The notes below the pieces were generated by a model, which had not been told where the DNA came from, ran no database searches, and was given only the letters and a program-made list of their open reading frames with translations. This document shows, in pieces, positions 25,581 to 36,287 of a stretch of DNA of 64,000 bases (its first letter is position 1; each line of letters begins with the position of its first letter). The stretch is from the NCBI GenBank assembly GCA_013399115.1, contig VXAA01004318.1, positions 1 to 64,000 on the forward strand, given 5' to 3'. A program made the translations under genes and the position numbers. The DNA comes from Anseranas semipalmata (Eukaryota; Chordata; Aves; Anseriformes; Anseranatidae).

Positions 25581-25683
25581 AAGAACCTGATTCTTCACTT
25601 ATACCAGTTTGTTACAGTGAATTCCACCTACTTCAGTAAATTTACTTCTGATTTACAAGGGTGCGTGAGATAGCAAGAACAAG
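25581..25683. repeat. Degraded palindromic amniote repeat (MITE-like), copy A
   Basis: The left half reads AGAACCTGATTCTTCACTTA (25581-25600) and then TACCAGTTTGTTACAG. The right half reads TTTACTTCTGATTTACAAGG and then GCGTGAGATAGCAAGAAC. The halves are roughly inverted copies of one another around ACCTACTTCAGTAAA. This is the layout of an old interspersed repeat I know from reptile and bird genomes, whose arms say 'ctgatttacaccagtgtaa' in opposite directions. The symmetry suggests a non-autonomous DNA transposon. I do not know its catalogue name. Confidence 0.45.
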
Positions 25684-28600
25684 CTTCATATAACTGTGGA
25701 GAAAACTAGAAGGAGCAATGATTAAGATTTTGCACTTCTCACAGACTATAAATAAGTTAGATTAAATATATTAGAATATATTGGACCTGGGAAATGTTTG
25801 GATAAAGGCTTCTTTAGGAAAGAAGGCTCTATAGAGTAATCTGTGGTTTAGTAAAAAACAATCTTGCATGAGCACTGAGCTCGTTGTCCACTGCAGGGCT
25901 CATGGCCTTTTGCTGTCAGACAGAGAAGAAACAGTACAGCACTGTGATTAGTTTTTAATGTGACAATATTACTTTCTTCCATTTATCCATATAGATTCTC
26001 ACTCCCAAAGCTGATTTGCTAATGTTGCTATGTTTCAACCAAAAGGCAGAATTTTCTTTTGTTGGAAAAGCACTTTTTATAACCTTGGGGTTCTGGCAAT
26101 AAATAGTGTGGGAACAGGTTGTATAGCACAGTTGTAACACAGTTGTAACATGGTGGTCTTATGGAAGAAAATACACTTGAAAATCTCAGAAACACGTTCG
26201 AAACTGGGCTTGCTCTATCGCTGTAGAAACCAATGCTGTGAAATCAGGTATGTTCTAATGCAGCAGACTTTTTTATACCATTCATGAACCATGCTGATCT
26301 TATGAGGAGGGATAAGAGCTCCTGTTATGCTATTCAGTTCATTTAGTGGTATCCAGTCACTGACATCGTTCTTTTTGTTTACTTCACTCTATATCTCTTT
26401 CCAGATTGGTCATATTCTTCTTCTTTTAATGTTAAGAGTTTTAGAAAACTGCTTTTCATCCTTCCTTAAGACTCTGTCTTGAGATGCAGGGTCTAGATGA
26501 AGGTTCCTGCAATGACCGTATTTGTGCCACGCAGAAATCACATTATAACAGATCAGAATTATGAGCCACATACTTCAAAATGTAGAGAGTGAATTATTTT
26601 TTTTTATATTTTTGAAGTAAAAGATATTTTCTTTTTTCTTTTCTTGTTTGTTTGTTTGGAAGCTGGGAAATTCACCTTTGCAAGCAATTTTTTTGTCAAG
26701 CAAAAGCATCACGAATAAAAATGGAGCTCAGATAATCTCATGAACGCTGAGCCTGGGGTATTAAAAAGAAAAACACGTGAACTTTTCTAAATGTAATAAG
26801 TAGTCAATACTAAATTAAATCTGTCATGAATTAGACTTTTCCTTTCCTATTTTGATAAAGGTTTAAACAATTTTTATTTAAAATATTTTGCATATCAAGG
26901 CTAGTTAAAATTGTAGAAAAAAATACAAGGGGAAAATATATTTTTCAAATGCCAGCTTCTTAAATGCAGAAGAGGCATAAGCAGTTCAGGTAAGCACACA
27001 ATAAAAAGCAAATATGTCCTCGGGACTCATCTTCAGAAAAGGAATAAAATATTCCCAGTAATTCTAGTTTTTTTTTTTTTTCACACTAATTCTAGAGATT
27101 AAACAATAATGTTTTTAATTGTAAGGGTTGGATTCATTGGCTTTTCCACATGTTAAAGTGAGTCATCTACTTAAAGTTAGGCATGTAGGCTGCCTGTGTA
27201 GTCAGACAATGATGTAGGACAGTGATATGATAAATATAACCTGTCTAAGAATAACATTGTGTTAACCTGTTAAGCACACAAAAGATGTGTTTGAAGTATG
27301 ATGGTAACTACGATATGAATAAAATTAAATACAGTAAACAGAAAGTAGAGAGGAAAAGCAGATATTTTCTAAGGAAAAACTCTGCATGTACAAATCCAAA
27401 ATACATAAGTAACAGAGAAGAGTTTTGAATGTGCTACATATGCCTTGAATAATGACCAGAATACTTTGCTTTGTTAATTGTGGTGTGGAATAGGCCAATT
27501 TTTGTCTTATCCTGTTAGCAGCTCTTTCAGGCTTTGAATCAGCAGAAGATTTAAGAGATGCACATACATTCCTATAGCTTTTAGAGCACATTGTGTTCTA
27601 CAAAGTTAGGAGTCACTACAAGAAGAAATAAGAGACATTGACGTTTTGAGTGTGATCACTGTTAAAAGTCCTCAGTTCATGGTGATACTGTTCATACCAT
27701 TATAAACTTTGAGCCAAAGGGACTTGTGCAATAACCCTGCCTCAGTTTGACATCACACAGATGATAGAAACCCTCCCAGTAATCATCAAATCCAAGCTGT
27801 CTCTGTGAGATTACTTATCTTTTGGAAAGACATTTGGTCTTGAGGAAAGGCTTTCAAGTGGAAAATAAATCATTGCTTTCCTATATAAGCCATTCCAAAG
27901 GATAAATACCACTGGGACATTCAAAAAACCAATGGCTTTATTTTGAATTTGCCTAACTTCATCATCCACTTCCAGGATACCTCTCAGTACAAGTTTACAT
28001 GAGCAATGCTGGTTGCTGTCAGAGATCTCCTTCTGCTATATATGCTTGGGAGTTCTTGCAAAACTGCAAATTGGAGAGGAAATAAAATAATTATGTTTGT
28101 TATTAGAAAGTGCTGATACCGGCTCTGTCTAGACTGTGGAGCAAGTACTTTCTGCGTTTCGGCCATGTTCCAAATACTAATAGAAATGAAAGTTGGGTGC
28201 ATAGCCAAAGAGAAACCTACAGTGTGTTTCAGTATGTTCCCTAGACTGGATCAATCAGAACTAAGACTGCTGGGTGCGTTGCAAAGCACAGTTACCCTGT
28301 GGAACGGTTGCAATCAATTAATTCTAACTCTTGTATTTAGTAGTCACTGGGGAGGAACAGATTAAGAATGCTGTTTTGTTCTTTCATGGAATATTAGAGC
28401 TGGACGACAGAAAAGGCCACTGGGATGTTTACTTCTGCAATCAATCAGCTTTGTTTCCATCAAAATGTTGGTGCCTTTGTTCTCATAACTGAAGTGTTCC
28501 AGCTCATATATACTACGTACCTACCAAAAGCTACTTTCCCAGAATTGGTGCTTGCTTTTCAGATTCAGTCTCTCTTATGTTGTCTACACTACAGGCAGAC

Positions 28601-28762
28601 TTACATCTTTAAAGCATCTCCAAACTCGGCTATAAGTTCTCTAGCTATATCTGTCTGGGGAAGATCTTGATATATGATTGTAATTGCAATGGATTTCATA
28701 CTAATCTAATTTCAAGACACATTTAATCTGTTTAATAGAATCTACAGTTTTCTATTCACGAT
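25684..28762. other. AT-rich non-coding sequence
   Basis: No gene seen. Open frames are at most 88 codons. A (TTTG)n-like tract lies near 26645-26660 and a T-run near 27069-27081. Confidence 0.55.
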
Positions 28763-29273
28763 TGTTGTGGTTTAACCTGGCACTTGGATGACGGAGAGAA
28801 TCGGAAAAAGTAAAACTCGTAGGCTGAGATAAAGACAGTTTCATAGGACAGAAAATGAAAGGAAAGTAATAAAAATATAAAATAAAAAAATATACAAAAC
28901 AGGTGATGCACAATTGAATTGCTCACCACCAGCCGACCAATGCCAAGCCTGTCCCTGAGCAGTGGCCACCCCCCCAGCCAACTCCCGCAGTTTTATTGTT
29001 CAGCATGAACCATATGGCATGGGACATCCCTTTGGCCAGTTTGGGTCAGCTGTCCTGGCTGTGTCCCTGTCCAAGCTCCTGGTGCACCCCCAGCCTCCTT
29101 GCTTGGCAGGGCAGCACGAGAAGCTGAAAAGTCCTTGGCTCTGTGTAAGCACCACTCTGCAATAACTAAAACATCGGTGTGTTATCAGCATTGTTCTCAC
29201 CCTAAATCCAAAACACAGCACCATACCAGCTACTAGGAGGAAAATTAACTCTATCCTAGCCAAAACCAGGGCA
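28763..29273 (-). mobile_element. Solo LTR of the same ERV family, copy 2
   Basis: A 511-bp solo LTR. On the plus strand it starts TGTTGTGGTTTAACC and ends CCAGGGCA, where the expected final ACA has become GCA. The flanking five bases are ACGAT (28758-28762) and ATGAT (29274-29278), a target-site duplication with one C-to-T change, as expected from CpG decay. The AATAAAA box in the TATA position is the complement of 28991-28997. The poly(A) hexamer is altered (TTTCAT on the plus strand near 28840), and the CRE-like site seen in copy 3 has been shortened. With its decayed end and imperfect duplication it looks older than copy 3. No internal retroviral genes are present. Confidence 0.9.
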
Positions 29274-29875
29274 ATGATAAATCCCGATGAAAGATTTTCT
29301 AGAGTAAAGGATTATAGATAAACATTTTATCAGAGGCAATATATGGCTTTAAGATATGGGTAGATGAAACAATAGTTTTGCCCGAAGACTGAAAGAAGTG
29401 AGACACAAGGTATAGCATTTTAAACAGAGGTTGTCTCCATATAGTTTTTTAAATCATTATTTAGTTTCCTATAAAACTTTCAAAATGTGTTTAGAAGCAG
29501 TACCCAGTCCAGAAAAAGTACATACTCTTCAGCATTTCATTTTCTTTGTTTGTTTGGTAATGTTGGAGTATTTTTTTTATTCTGAATACTCTAAGCCTGA
29601 GCATCTAACACCTGTGGCATGAAAGCTGAATTTTGAGTTGAAAACTGTGGGCTGAGAACCTGAGTATTTGTTCAATAACTCCTAGGGATGTTTGTGGTCT
29701 AAGACATTCACCTCTTTATCAATTAAAAGTTAACTCAGTTAAAAGTTTATCCAAAAAAGAGTCATTTTGGAAAGAAGGTAACTTTTATGAAACAAAACAA
29801 ATAAACCTGTTTTTATTTGTGAACTTTCAGGACAAATATATAGCCTAAGCTGATTCTATGTTCTTCTCTGCTGGA

Positions 29876-29921
29876 AAAGCAAGCAAGCAAGCAAGCAAAC
29901 AAAACAAAACAAAACAAAACA
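29876..29921 (+). repeat. Compound microsatellite (AAGC)n then (AAAAC)n
   Basis: Five AAGC-type units run directly into four AAAAC units. It is a plain simple repeat in unique sequence. Confidence 0.9.
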
Positions 29922-31107
29922 CCAAACAGGTCTCCTGTTCCTGTGTTACCCTTTACCCAGGAATGTTACATGGCTACTCTGTGAATTTCATTTCTTTCTG
30001 ATCTTGTTCTATAAAAGCACAAGAATGGCCAGAAGTTTCATCTTTATAAACCCTGTTGACCAGCATTATTTACTTTCCATACCTGCACACTTTTCTAGGG
30101 GCATATCAGACTGGATAATAGGTACTGGTGATTTACCTGCATGTGACTTATTCAATAGTCTTATCTGAGTAAAACTTAAGTATAATATTTGTGACTTGAT
30201 ATAACAGTATACATACATTTAATAGCTGAAATGCATTAATCTTGGGCAAAATAAGGCCATGGGCAACCACGTAGTTGGTTGGAATTCAGTAGCTAAAAAA
30301 AGGAAATCGTTCTATTTGAATGCAGCCAGGACACAGGACTATTGCATTACATTTGTGAGCAGAGCTATGTAGAAAATTAAATGCATCTAAATATTCATGG
30401 CCTCAGTTTAATATTGCATTAAAGGATGGCAGACAGTGGCTGATTTACCTAGCCAGAAATGCTACAGACATTTCCAAGGTTAAAACAAATTTAGTTCTTT
30501 GTTATGCATTTACTAAGTGAAAAGTATGTGACTTTGATGCTAATGTAGTGCAATAAAAATGAAACCTGTGAAAGTTTCTTACTACCAAACGCACCACTCT
30601 GCAGACACTATGGAACCATCAACCAGGGTAAAAAAAAAAAAATCAGTTTCTTAACTTCAAGAAAAACACATTGACTTTTTTGATTCTTTGTAACGATTAC
30701 ATGATGTATGAAACGCTTATAGTGCACAGAGAGAATAGACAAAATGCAACTCTGTTGTTTGCAGTAATGTTGTCCTAAGATGTGGTTAGAAACTCTACCA
30801 AGCATGGAAATGCCAGCTAAAAGAAAGGGAGGACTGAATGTTTGAGGGAATTGGCTTAGAAATGTCTTGCAACTTTTTTACTTCTTCCCACCCCCCTTTT
30901 TTTTTTATTTATTTACCACCACCCCCCAACTTCCCAGGTCCCCAAACAGGCCAATGTAATCAGTTTTCAGGGTCATTAAAAGGACTGAAAAGTCTTGCTA
31001 AAATAAGAAGATAAACAAGGATGCCACTCTGTCTAAATTTCACCTTGTTAATGTAGTTATAGAAACCTCACTTTTAAAGAAAATCCTGACAAATTTAAAT
31101 ATTTGTC

Positions 31108-31175
31108 ATTTTATTTTATTTTATATTATTTTATTTTATTTTATTTTATTTATTTTATTTTTATTTATTTATTTT
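31108..31175 (+). repeat. (TTTTA)n / (TTTA)n microsatellite
   Basis: TTTTA units with interruptions (one TATTA and several TTTA units) over about 68 bases. Such tracts often begin as an A- or T-rich tail, but no retroelement body is recognisable beside it. Confidence 0.9.
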
Positions 31176-31458
31176 GTATGGGACTAGGGACAATCAGACA
31201 AGCTGAGGTCAGGAGGAAATAGTTTGGGGGTTTCAGGAAAAATGACTTCTGCATAGAAAACTGTATGGGACACATTGAAACCAGCTTATGGAATGAGGCA
31301 GAAGTAGATGGGTGTTACCTGCTAGGTGTATATGTGGCCCCACACAGAGATGGACTTGGAAAGCTGGACTAATCATCTGGAAAGATGATTAACAAACAAG
31401 GAGTCTGGCAGAAACAGGAAAAAAAATTGCATCCATTGAGCACAGCAAATCAAGATGA

Positions 31459-31575
31459 GGGCCCTGATCCGGCAATACTATGTGCATGTTTAACTATACC
31501 CTTGGGACTTGTTGGATTTATAGGAAGTACTCACATAAATAAGGTGAACTGTCTGCAGAGTTGAGGCAAAGGGCC
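31459..31575. repeat. Degraded palindromic amniote repeat (MITE-like), copy B
   Basis: It starts GGGCCCTGATCCGGCAATAC (31459-31478) and ends AGGCAAAGGGCC (31564-31575). Inside are TGTGCATGTTTAACTATAC, then CTTGGGACTT in the middle, then AGTACTCACATAAATAAGG. This order matches an old interspersed repeat of reptiles and birds in which GGCCCTGATCCTGCAA, GCACATGCTTAACTTTACTC and ACTCACATGAGTAAAG form the arms of a near-palindrome around a TGGGA...TCCCA centre. The symmetry is now degraded. It is probably a relic of a non-autonomous DNA transposon. I recognise the family by pattern and cannot give its official name. Confidence 0.55.
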
Positions 31576-33236
31576 AAAGCATCTGTCCTCAATCTTATAA
31601 TACAGTGATGCAAAATAAATTACCTGAAAAATAATGGAACCTTTAATTCCAGTACTCTGAGCCTTTAATTCCTCAGTGTATTATATGTGGATTCATTACG
31701 GTATATGCACCGAGTCTATTTAAACAGCTAATACAGCATGTAAAATAAACTTTTCTGATGTAGGAAATACATTCTCATCTAAGTGAAAACCAAACTCATT
31801 TTCTTTCATAATCTGGTTTATGTCTTCCACATGACCCAAATGATTAAGGCCAATTGGTATATATTTTTTGTAGTACTTGCTGTAATAGTCATGGTTTTAG
31901 TTTGTATAAACCTTAAATGTCATTACAAATGAGGAAAAGGGATTTTGTTTTTAAGCAGAAATTGTCCTTTTAAGTTAAGGTTGAAGAAACTGCATGATAA
32001 TTCTTTGCATGATGTTAATAACCAATCTTGATTTCTCTTGTTGGTCTGTAGTGTTCCATACAAAAATCATTGAGTCATATCTATGGCTGACAATGATGTA
32101 GTTTATTATAGCTTATTAGTATAAAGATAATATCTAGTATCAGGTGCAAATCTACTTGAAGGTCAAGCCTTCAACCAAATTTAAGGGAGATTGTAGGTGA
32201 GACATCCATGGATTAGCTTCTAATTATTTATTTAGGAAAGATACAAAACATACTTCCTGGAAAAAAGCAAAAATTGAATGCGAAGCAGCTATCACAGGTA
32301 GTTATATTATTTCATATCGTGACTGACTTTTTCAACAAAAACTGAGAGCTATAAAGGTCAGAAAAATGGTCAGAGAAATAACATTTCTTTTTCTGGAACA
32401 GCAGCTATAAAAAGGTCTTGAGCCACCTGGATATCTTAAAGTGGGTTAAACTCCAAAGTTTAGCAGAAGCTGGAAAAATCAGCAGATACTTCGCATGTGT
32501 GTGCTGTTCCATTTTTGTTGAATACAATAGAAAATTCTGATCCAGAGAGAAAGTGGGGTACAATAAACTAAGATTAATAGTATTTGTGTATAATAAATCA
32601 TCAATTTTGAACAGATTTTGACAGTGTTGCTGAGAATGTAGTCTCCAATGTGCAAGTTTAACCCCCTCTGATAGTGTCAGAGACACAGAGGTGTATATTT
32701 CAGCTGCCTTTACTCTTTGCAGTTTCCAGACCTGTAAGGCTTCCATTTTCCGCTGGCTTCTTTATTTTTACTACTTTCTTTTAGGGTGTGTTAGGCTAGA
32801 GTTATTGCTGGTTTACTCACCTCAGTGCTCACCTCGGGCCTTTGCAATCCTTACAGTCTTTTTAAATTTTTTTTCATTTTCATCAGGTGCTGGCTCTTCT
32901 CCCTACTCTGGCACTTGAGTTATCCAGGGATGCACACTGTAAGCCAGCTTAATAGTTTGCTGCTACATCCTGATATTCAGAGCTTGCAAAGACATGAACT
33001 GTTTACATTCATATTTAGCAAACACTGATGGTTAATATCTGCTCTTCTGTTAAATGGTGAGAAAATCGATGCTTTACATTTCCCTTCTTAATTTTATCCC
33101 AAATCTCAAAGGCTCTGCTTTATGTCCTGGGTTAATAGCCCTTCAAAATTTTAATTTCAAAATCATCTGGACATTTGGGCAGAAACCCAGTATAATTCTT
33201 TCTGAACTGGCATGTCTCAAGCAGTGGAATACCTGG

Positions 33237-33272
33237 CCTAGAAACATCCCACAGGACAGGGATGTTTCTAGG
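33237..33272. repeat. Perfect 14-bp inverted repeat, 8-base loop
   Basis: Left arm CCTAGAAACATCCC (33237-33250), loop ACAGGACA (33251-33258), right arm GGGATGTTTCTAGG (33259-33272). All 14 pairs match. Part of the arm, GAAACATCC, occurs again directly after the right arm (from 33272). As RNA or single-stranded DNA it would fold into a stable hairpin. There is no T-run or other terminator feature and no known RNA family that I recognise. Confidence 0.9.
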
Positions 33273-34189
33273 AAACATCCAGGAAGACCTGGTCCCACAA
33301 CTGAGAAAGTGATATTGGTCAGCATAGAGGAAGTAGTAGGAGATAGTCCTACATGAGGAGACTCCCATGAATTTATTTTTGAGATCTTGAGGTACGTCAG
33401 GTGAAATTTGAGCTTTGTGAAGATTATAGAAAAAAATCAAGATTTTCATATGTAAACAAATCCTGGGTTTTTGACCAATGTCATTGACTGGGCCTCTGGC
33501 AAATCAAAACTTAAGTTTTGGTCCCATTAATCTTGTTCTTCTAACTTATGACTGAAAAAAAGCAACACTGATTTCTTATTTGAATATTTCACAAATTAGG
33601 TGTAATGTATCTTTTCTTCCCTGTCCCTAAGGCTAGGAGGAAAAAAGGGTCTCAGCAAAGGGCATTGGGCTTTTAATTTCATACTATGAAAAAGTATCTC
33701 TGTGAGGCATTCCTTTACCAGATTCTAGGCAGCCCTGATAGACCCTGAAAATTAACTTCTGAATTCCTTTAAACTTCAATACTACTGCCAAGCAGTTTAA
33801 AAACAGTGTTGACACAGAGGCTTATTAATTACTAGTATAGTCTTTGTAATTGCCTAGTCTAGAAATTGATGAACAAAGTCATTTTAGAAAGCAATCAATT
33901 TGAAATCTAATTTGTTGGCGAAATGAACCATATAAACAAAATGCCACTTGCAGTTTGACTAAAATGAGATGTGCTTAACGAGCCTATCATCATCTGTGAT
34001 ATTCATCATGATGGGTCACAGTTACATAAAATGTTATAAATCTGACCCAATGCACATGAAGCTGAAATATAATATTTTATTCTGAAAAGAATAAAACATA
34101 AAACAGATGGCTGCCCCATGGAAACATCTTTAAATCTCACATGTTCTACTCATTGACTTTTGGGCATATGTACTGAAACTGAGCAGGCA

Positions 34190-34219
34190 AAATAAATAAA
34201 TAAATAAATAAAAATAAAT
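34190..34219 (+). repeat. (AAAT)n microsatellite
   Basis: About seven AAAT units with one interruption. Confidence 0.9.
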
Positions 34220-35049
34220 GCAGATGTCCTTTCAGCATTGCATTTTACCTTGGCATCAATATTGCAAGTTGGGATTGAGGAGGCAGAGGTTCTGGATTTG
34301 AGCAGCAAAACACAGGCCCTTTCAAAGTAAAATGATGCACAATTTATTCTTCTTTTTCTTGCATGGGTCCAGAGCCAAGTGTTTGAGGAGCAAATTTTAA
34401 TATAGTGGTAAAGTCAATACTCATACATGAGGTAAAAAATAGATACTTCTATGGAACATGGTGGAACTTGTGGAAGCCCAAGGACATGCCATAATGAGAA
34501 TGTTTTTTTGGAATTAGTAGTAATGAATAAGAGTTATAAATAAAGTTATAAGTAAAAATGATGAGATGGTTGGATACTAAAAAGACACTCAAGGGGCTAA
34601 AGGGCTGACCTGCCTGATAATATGATGTCTAGTTTCTGTTTCTTCGGTGCTTAGCTAACCAGACAGCATGTCTCCTCCTTCCCAACTCATGACCCTGTCT
34701 TTCTTAGAAATGTCTAAACCAAGAAATCTGTGCTTAGAGACTTTCCATTTAATATCAGACGATTGGATGTTTCCCAGCAATTCTTTTTTAGAGAATTATC
34801 TATCAAAACATATCTGGATTTCTAGAAATAAAAGGAGACTTGCTTAAATATGAAAATACTCACTTGTAAATAATGACGGAGCAAAGTCCTGTGTAAAAAG
34901 AAACTTTTAAACTTTGTATGGAGCTCCAGAGCAAGGTCTTACTGTTAAAGAAGAAGAGGGAAAAAACAAATTCAAAAAGATGGAAGAAAAAAGAGAGGAG
35001 GAGAGCAAAGATATTTGTTATATATTCATTTTCTTCTGTGACAGAAATT

Positions 35050-35175
35050 TATGAAGAGATGTTTATATGTATGTGGTGTATGCTTATATATAAGTATATT
35101 GTATATGTATGTATAGACATATCTGTATATCTGTAGAAATGTCACATATACTTATATATATGCATATATGTACAC
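35050..35175 (+). repeat. TA/TG-rich low-complexity tract
   Basis: Alternating TATA, TGTA and CATA words over about 125 bases, for example GTATATGTATGTATAGACAT and ACTTATATATATGCATATAT. It is an eroded dinucleotide/tetranucleotide repeat. Confidence 0.75.
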
Positions 35176-35377
35176 ATTTGTTGAAAGAGGGAGAGGTGGG
35201 ATTACCCTGCTGAAACTGTTTACTCTGTTCTGTGGAAAGAAATGTTCTCCTAGTGTACTAACTATAAATAAAACATATGCAACGTTGATGAAATGCAATC
35301 CCTGGTAAAAGAAAAAAAGTGTTTAAAATTAATGTGTACAAAAGAGAAAATCAGTAATTTCTGGAGAACTTTTTATT

Positions 35378-35381
35378 CTTT

Positions 35382-35440
<59 letters not shown>

Positions 35441-35464
35441 GTCTTTCTTTCTGTCTTTCTTTTC
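35378..35464 (+). repeat. (TTTC)n microsatellite
   Basis: About 20 TTTC units, pure in the middle, with two GTCT variants at the right end. It creates an artificial Phe/Leu/Ser open frame on the plus strand that should not be taken as a protein. Confidence 0.95.
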
Positions 35465-36176
35465 CTGTTACAGGATTTGGAAGCAAAGGGAATCATCTTA
35501 GGTAGGAGAACTGATTGTGATCTCCCTTACAATAATATAAATTCATTGTTTTCAGTTCAATTATTCCAGATTGACAACAGCACAACAGAGAGCAGAATCA
35601 ATCCCCTAATCACTGAAGTGTTACCTGATGGTTTTTAAGATAAGAAGAGTCTATTGATCTCTGCTGTCAGAGAAGAGTATGTCAGAGTAGCATGTGCATA
35701 TACACGAGAGAGACAGAATATCAAATGAATGATCAGTATGGCAAAAATATCTTTCCTTTTATCCAGACAAATGTTTTTCAAAAAGCCTACAAATACCAAA
35801 ACATAGGGAAAAACTTATTTTGGCTGGAATTATTCTTTTCTCCTGTCTGCACTTACAACAAACAAACAAAAACCCTAGGTTTTCAGGTGCATACTAAATA
35901 CTACATGGATTAACACAACAAAGAAAGAACTACTCCAGTCACATTTGGTCTGACAGAAACCTACAAGAGTGATGCTGCTCTGCCTGAGCTTGGCTACCTT
36001 GGCTACCTGAGCTAGCCAAGAAGCCTTGGAGCTGTATTATCCCACTTGTGGCCCCATGGAATGTAGGCTGCTCAAGTCTGTCCACTTAGGAGATGGAATT
36101 GATACAGGTCCCGGTGATCTGTGCAAGCCCTGGCAGTTGAGACAAATTAGGATCTTTTCAATACAGATAGTCCTCA

Positions 36177-36287
36177 GGGCTTTGGGCAATCTCATCTAGT
36201 GGAAGGTGTCCCTGCCCATGGCAGGGGGCTTGGAACTAGGTGATCTTTAAGGTTTCTTCCAACCCAAACCATTCTAAGATTCTATGT
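36177..36287 (+). mobile_element. CR1 LINE 3'-end fragment
   Basis: A 5'-truncated CR1 of about 110 bp, covering the end of ORF2 and the 3' UTR: GGGCTTTGGGCAATCTCATC, then GTGTCCCTGCCCATGGCAGG, GGAACTAGGTGATCTTTAAG, and the terminus CATTCTAAGATTCTATG. The same blocks occur at 1520-1639 in the first CR1. Such short 3' fragments are the usual product of incomplete CR1 reverse transcription. Just to its left (35989-36020) are a 9-bp tandem repeat CTTGGCTAC and an inverted repeat CTTGGCTA/TAGCCAAG, which do not belong to CR1. Confidence 0.9.

Larger units (their letters stand above)
29274..31458. other. Non-coding sequence with simple repeats
   Basis: No gene seen. It contains a compound (AAGC)n(AAAAC)n tract and a (TTTTA)n tract, listed separately, and a C/T-rich patch near 30885-30940. 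The remainder is AT-rich. Confidence 0.55.
31576..36176. other. AT-rich non-coding sequence with hairpin and microsatellites
   Basis: No gene seen. Listed separately are a perfect 14-bp inverted repeat (33237-33272), (AAAT)n, a TA-rich patch and (TTTC)n. The 100-codon open frame at 33054-33356 spans the inverted repeat and shows no motif. Confidence 0.55.

Noticed and set aside
28962..29263. Open frames of 67 and 87 codons on both strands
   Set aside because: Entirely inside solo LTR copy 2; LTRs of this kind do not code.
33054..33449. Overlapping open frames of 100 codons (plus) and 105 and 60 codons (minus)
   Set aside because: They overlap on both strands around the 14-bp inverted repeat, show no motif and have no supporting context.
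35293..35505. 70-codon frame with Phe-Leu-Ser repeats
   Set aside because: Translation of the (TTTC)n microsatellite.
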